Source: Amycolatopsis dendrobii (GTDB lineage Bacteria; Actinomycetota; Actinomycetes; Mycobacteriales; Pseudonocardiaceae). Taken from it: 64,000 nt of DNA. The stretch covers positions 1 through 64,000 of the forward strand of contig NZ_JACGZW010000002.1 of assembly GCF_014145675.1 (NCBI RefSeq), written 5' to 3'. Both the position numbers and the translations under genes were made by a program. Of this stretch, positions 63,958 through 64,000 are shown in pieces. The stretch's first letter is position 1; each line of letters opens with the position of its first letter. The notes beneath the pieces are model-generated. The model was not told the DNA's origin. It was given only the letters and a program-made list of their open reading frames with translations, and did not search any database.

Positions 63958-64000
63958 TTGGCTCTGCCCACGTTGACTCCGGAGCAGCGCGCCGAGGCCC
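63958..64000 (+). CDS. mihF: Actinobacterial integration host factor mIHF (5' end only)
   Basis: Only the first 14 codons are inside the window. TTG 63958 follows GAGGAAAGGA and encodes LALPTLTPEQRAEA, closely matching the conserved start of mIHF, an actinobacterial nucleoid-associated DNA-bending protein. The remainder lies to the right of the window. Confidence 0.85.
   Translation, partial: MALPTLTPEQRAEA

Overview
This 64 kb window is high-GC chromosomal DNA from an actinobacterium. I infer the family Pseudonocardiaceae, probably Amycolatopsis or a close relative. The support is the strong G/C third-position bias, frequent GTG and TTG starts, an EphD-type hydrolase/SDR fusion, the mycothiol-dependent formaldehyde enzyme MscR, septation protein SepH, and the first codons of actinobacterial integration host factor (mIHF) at the right edge. 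It reads as ordinary chromosome mixing core metabolism with accessory catabolic, transport and regulatory genes. I found no rRNA, tRNA, CRISPR array, prophage, transposase or replication origin.

Layout. 1-3.6 kb: sepH, serC and a divergent membrane protein. 3.5-8.3 kb: a serine hydrolase, then an ABC exporter plus LuxR-type two-component system in one tightly coupled operon. 8.4-12 kb: ephD-like gene with its TetR, then a second citrate synthase (citA). 12.3-18.9 kb: a small secreted protein, the urease operon ureA-B-C-F-G-D without ureE, and an NCS1 permease with a cysteine-rich tail. 19-28.6 kb: pdxH, an MFS exporter, a lipoprotein, two amino-acid permeases, and a possible catabolic set (cyclase, thiamine-diphosphate enzyme, class V PLP enzyme). 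28.6-33 kb: a TetR/SDR pair with two visible operators, and a TetR-controlled operon of three metallo-beta-lactamase-fold hydrolases. 33-45.9 kb: epimerase, acetyltransferase, amidohydrolase, Uma2 protein, NmrA/HxlR pair, acyl-CoA dehydrogenase/TetR pair, sugar kinase, main citrate synthase gltA, photolyase, and an XRE-NatA-NatB type exporter operon. 46-53.5 kb: an AbiEi/DUF559-like gene between two near-identical repeats, glpD-tetR facing an FAD oxidase, a methyltransferase, and mscR with a coupled gene. 53.5-64 kb: DinB-like protein, secreted C39-like peptidase, thioesterase, secreted metallophosphoesterase, DUF4190-like protein, a sugar ABC transporter lacking its ATPase, an acyl-CoA ligase, and the start of mihF.

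Two features stand out. First, many same-strand junctions are 4-base overlaps of the form NTGA (start codon NTG, stop codon TGA), including one that implies a CTG start. Second, the intergenic DNA holds undescribed-looking palindromic elements. One is a 75-bp element built from alternating 15-bp palindromes, with five copies in the window. Another is a family of 47-nt hairpins with three copies. A separate 57-nt hairpin has a perfect 24-bp stem.

Most functional calls are family-level and rest on visible motifs. Operators, operon structure and roles of the accessory clusters are inference.
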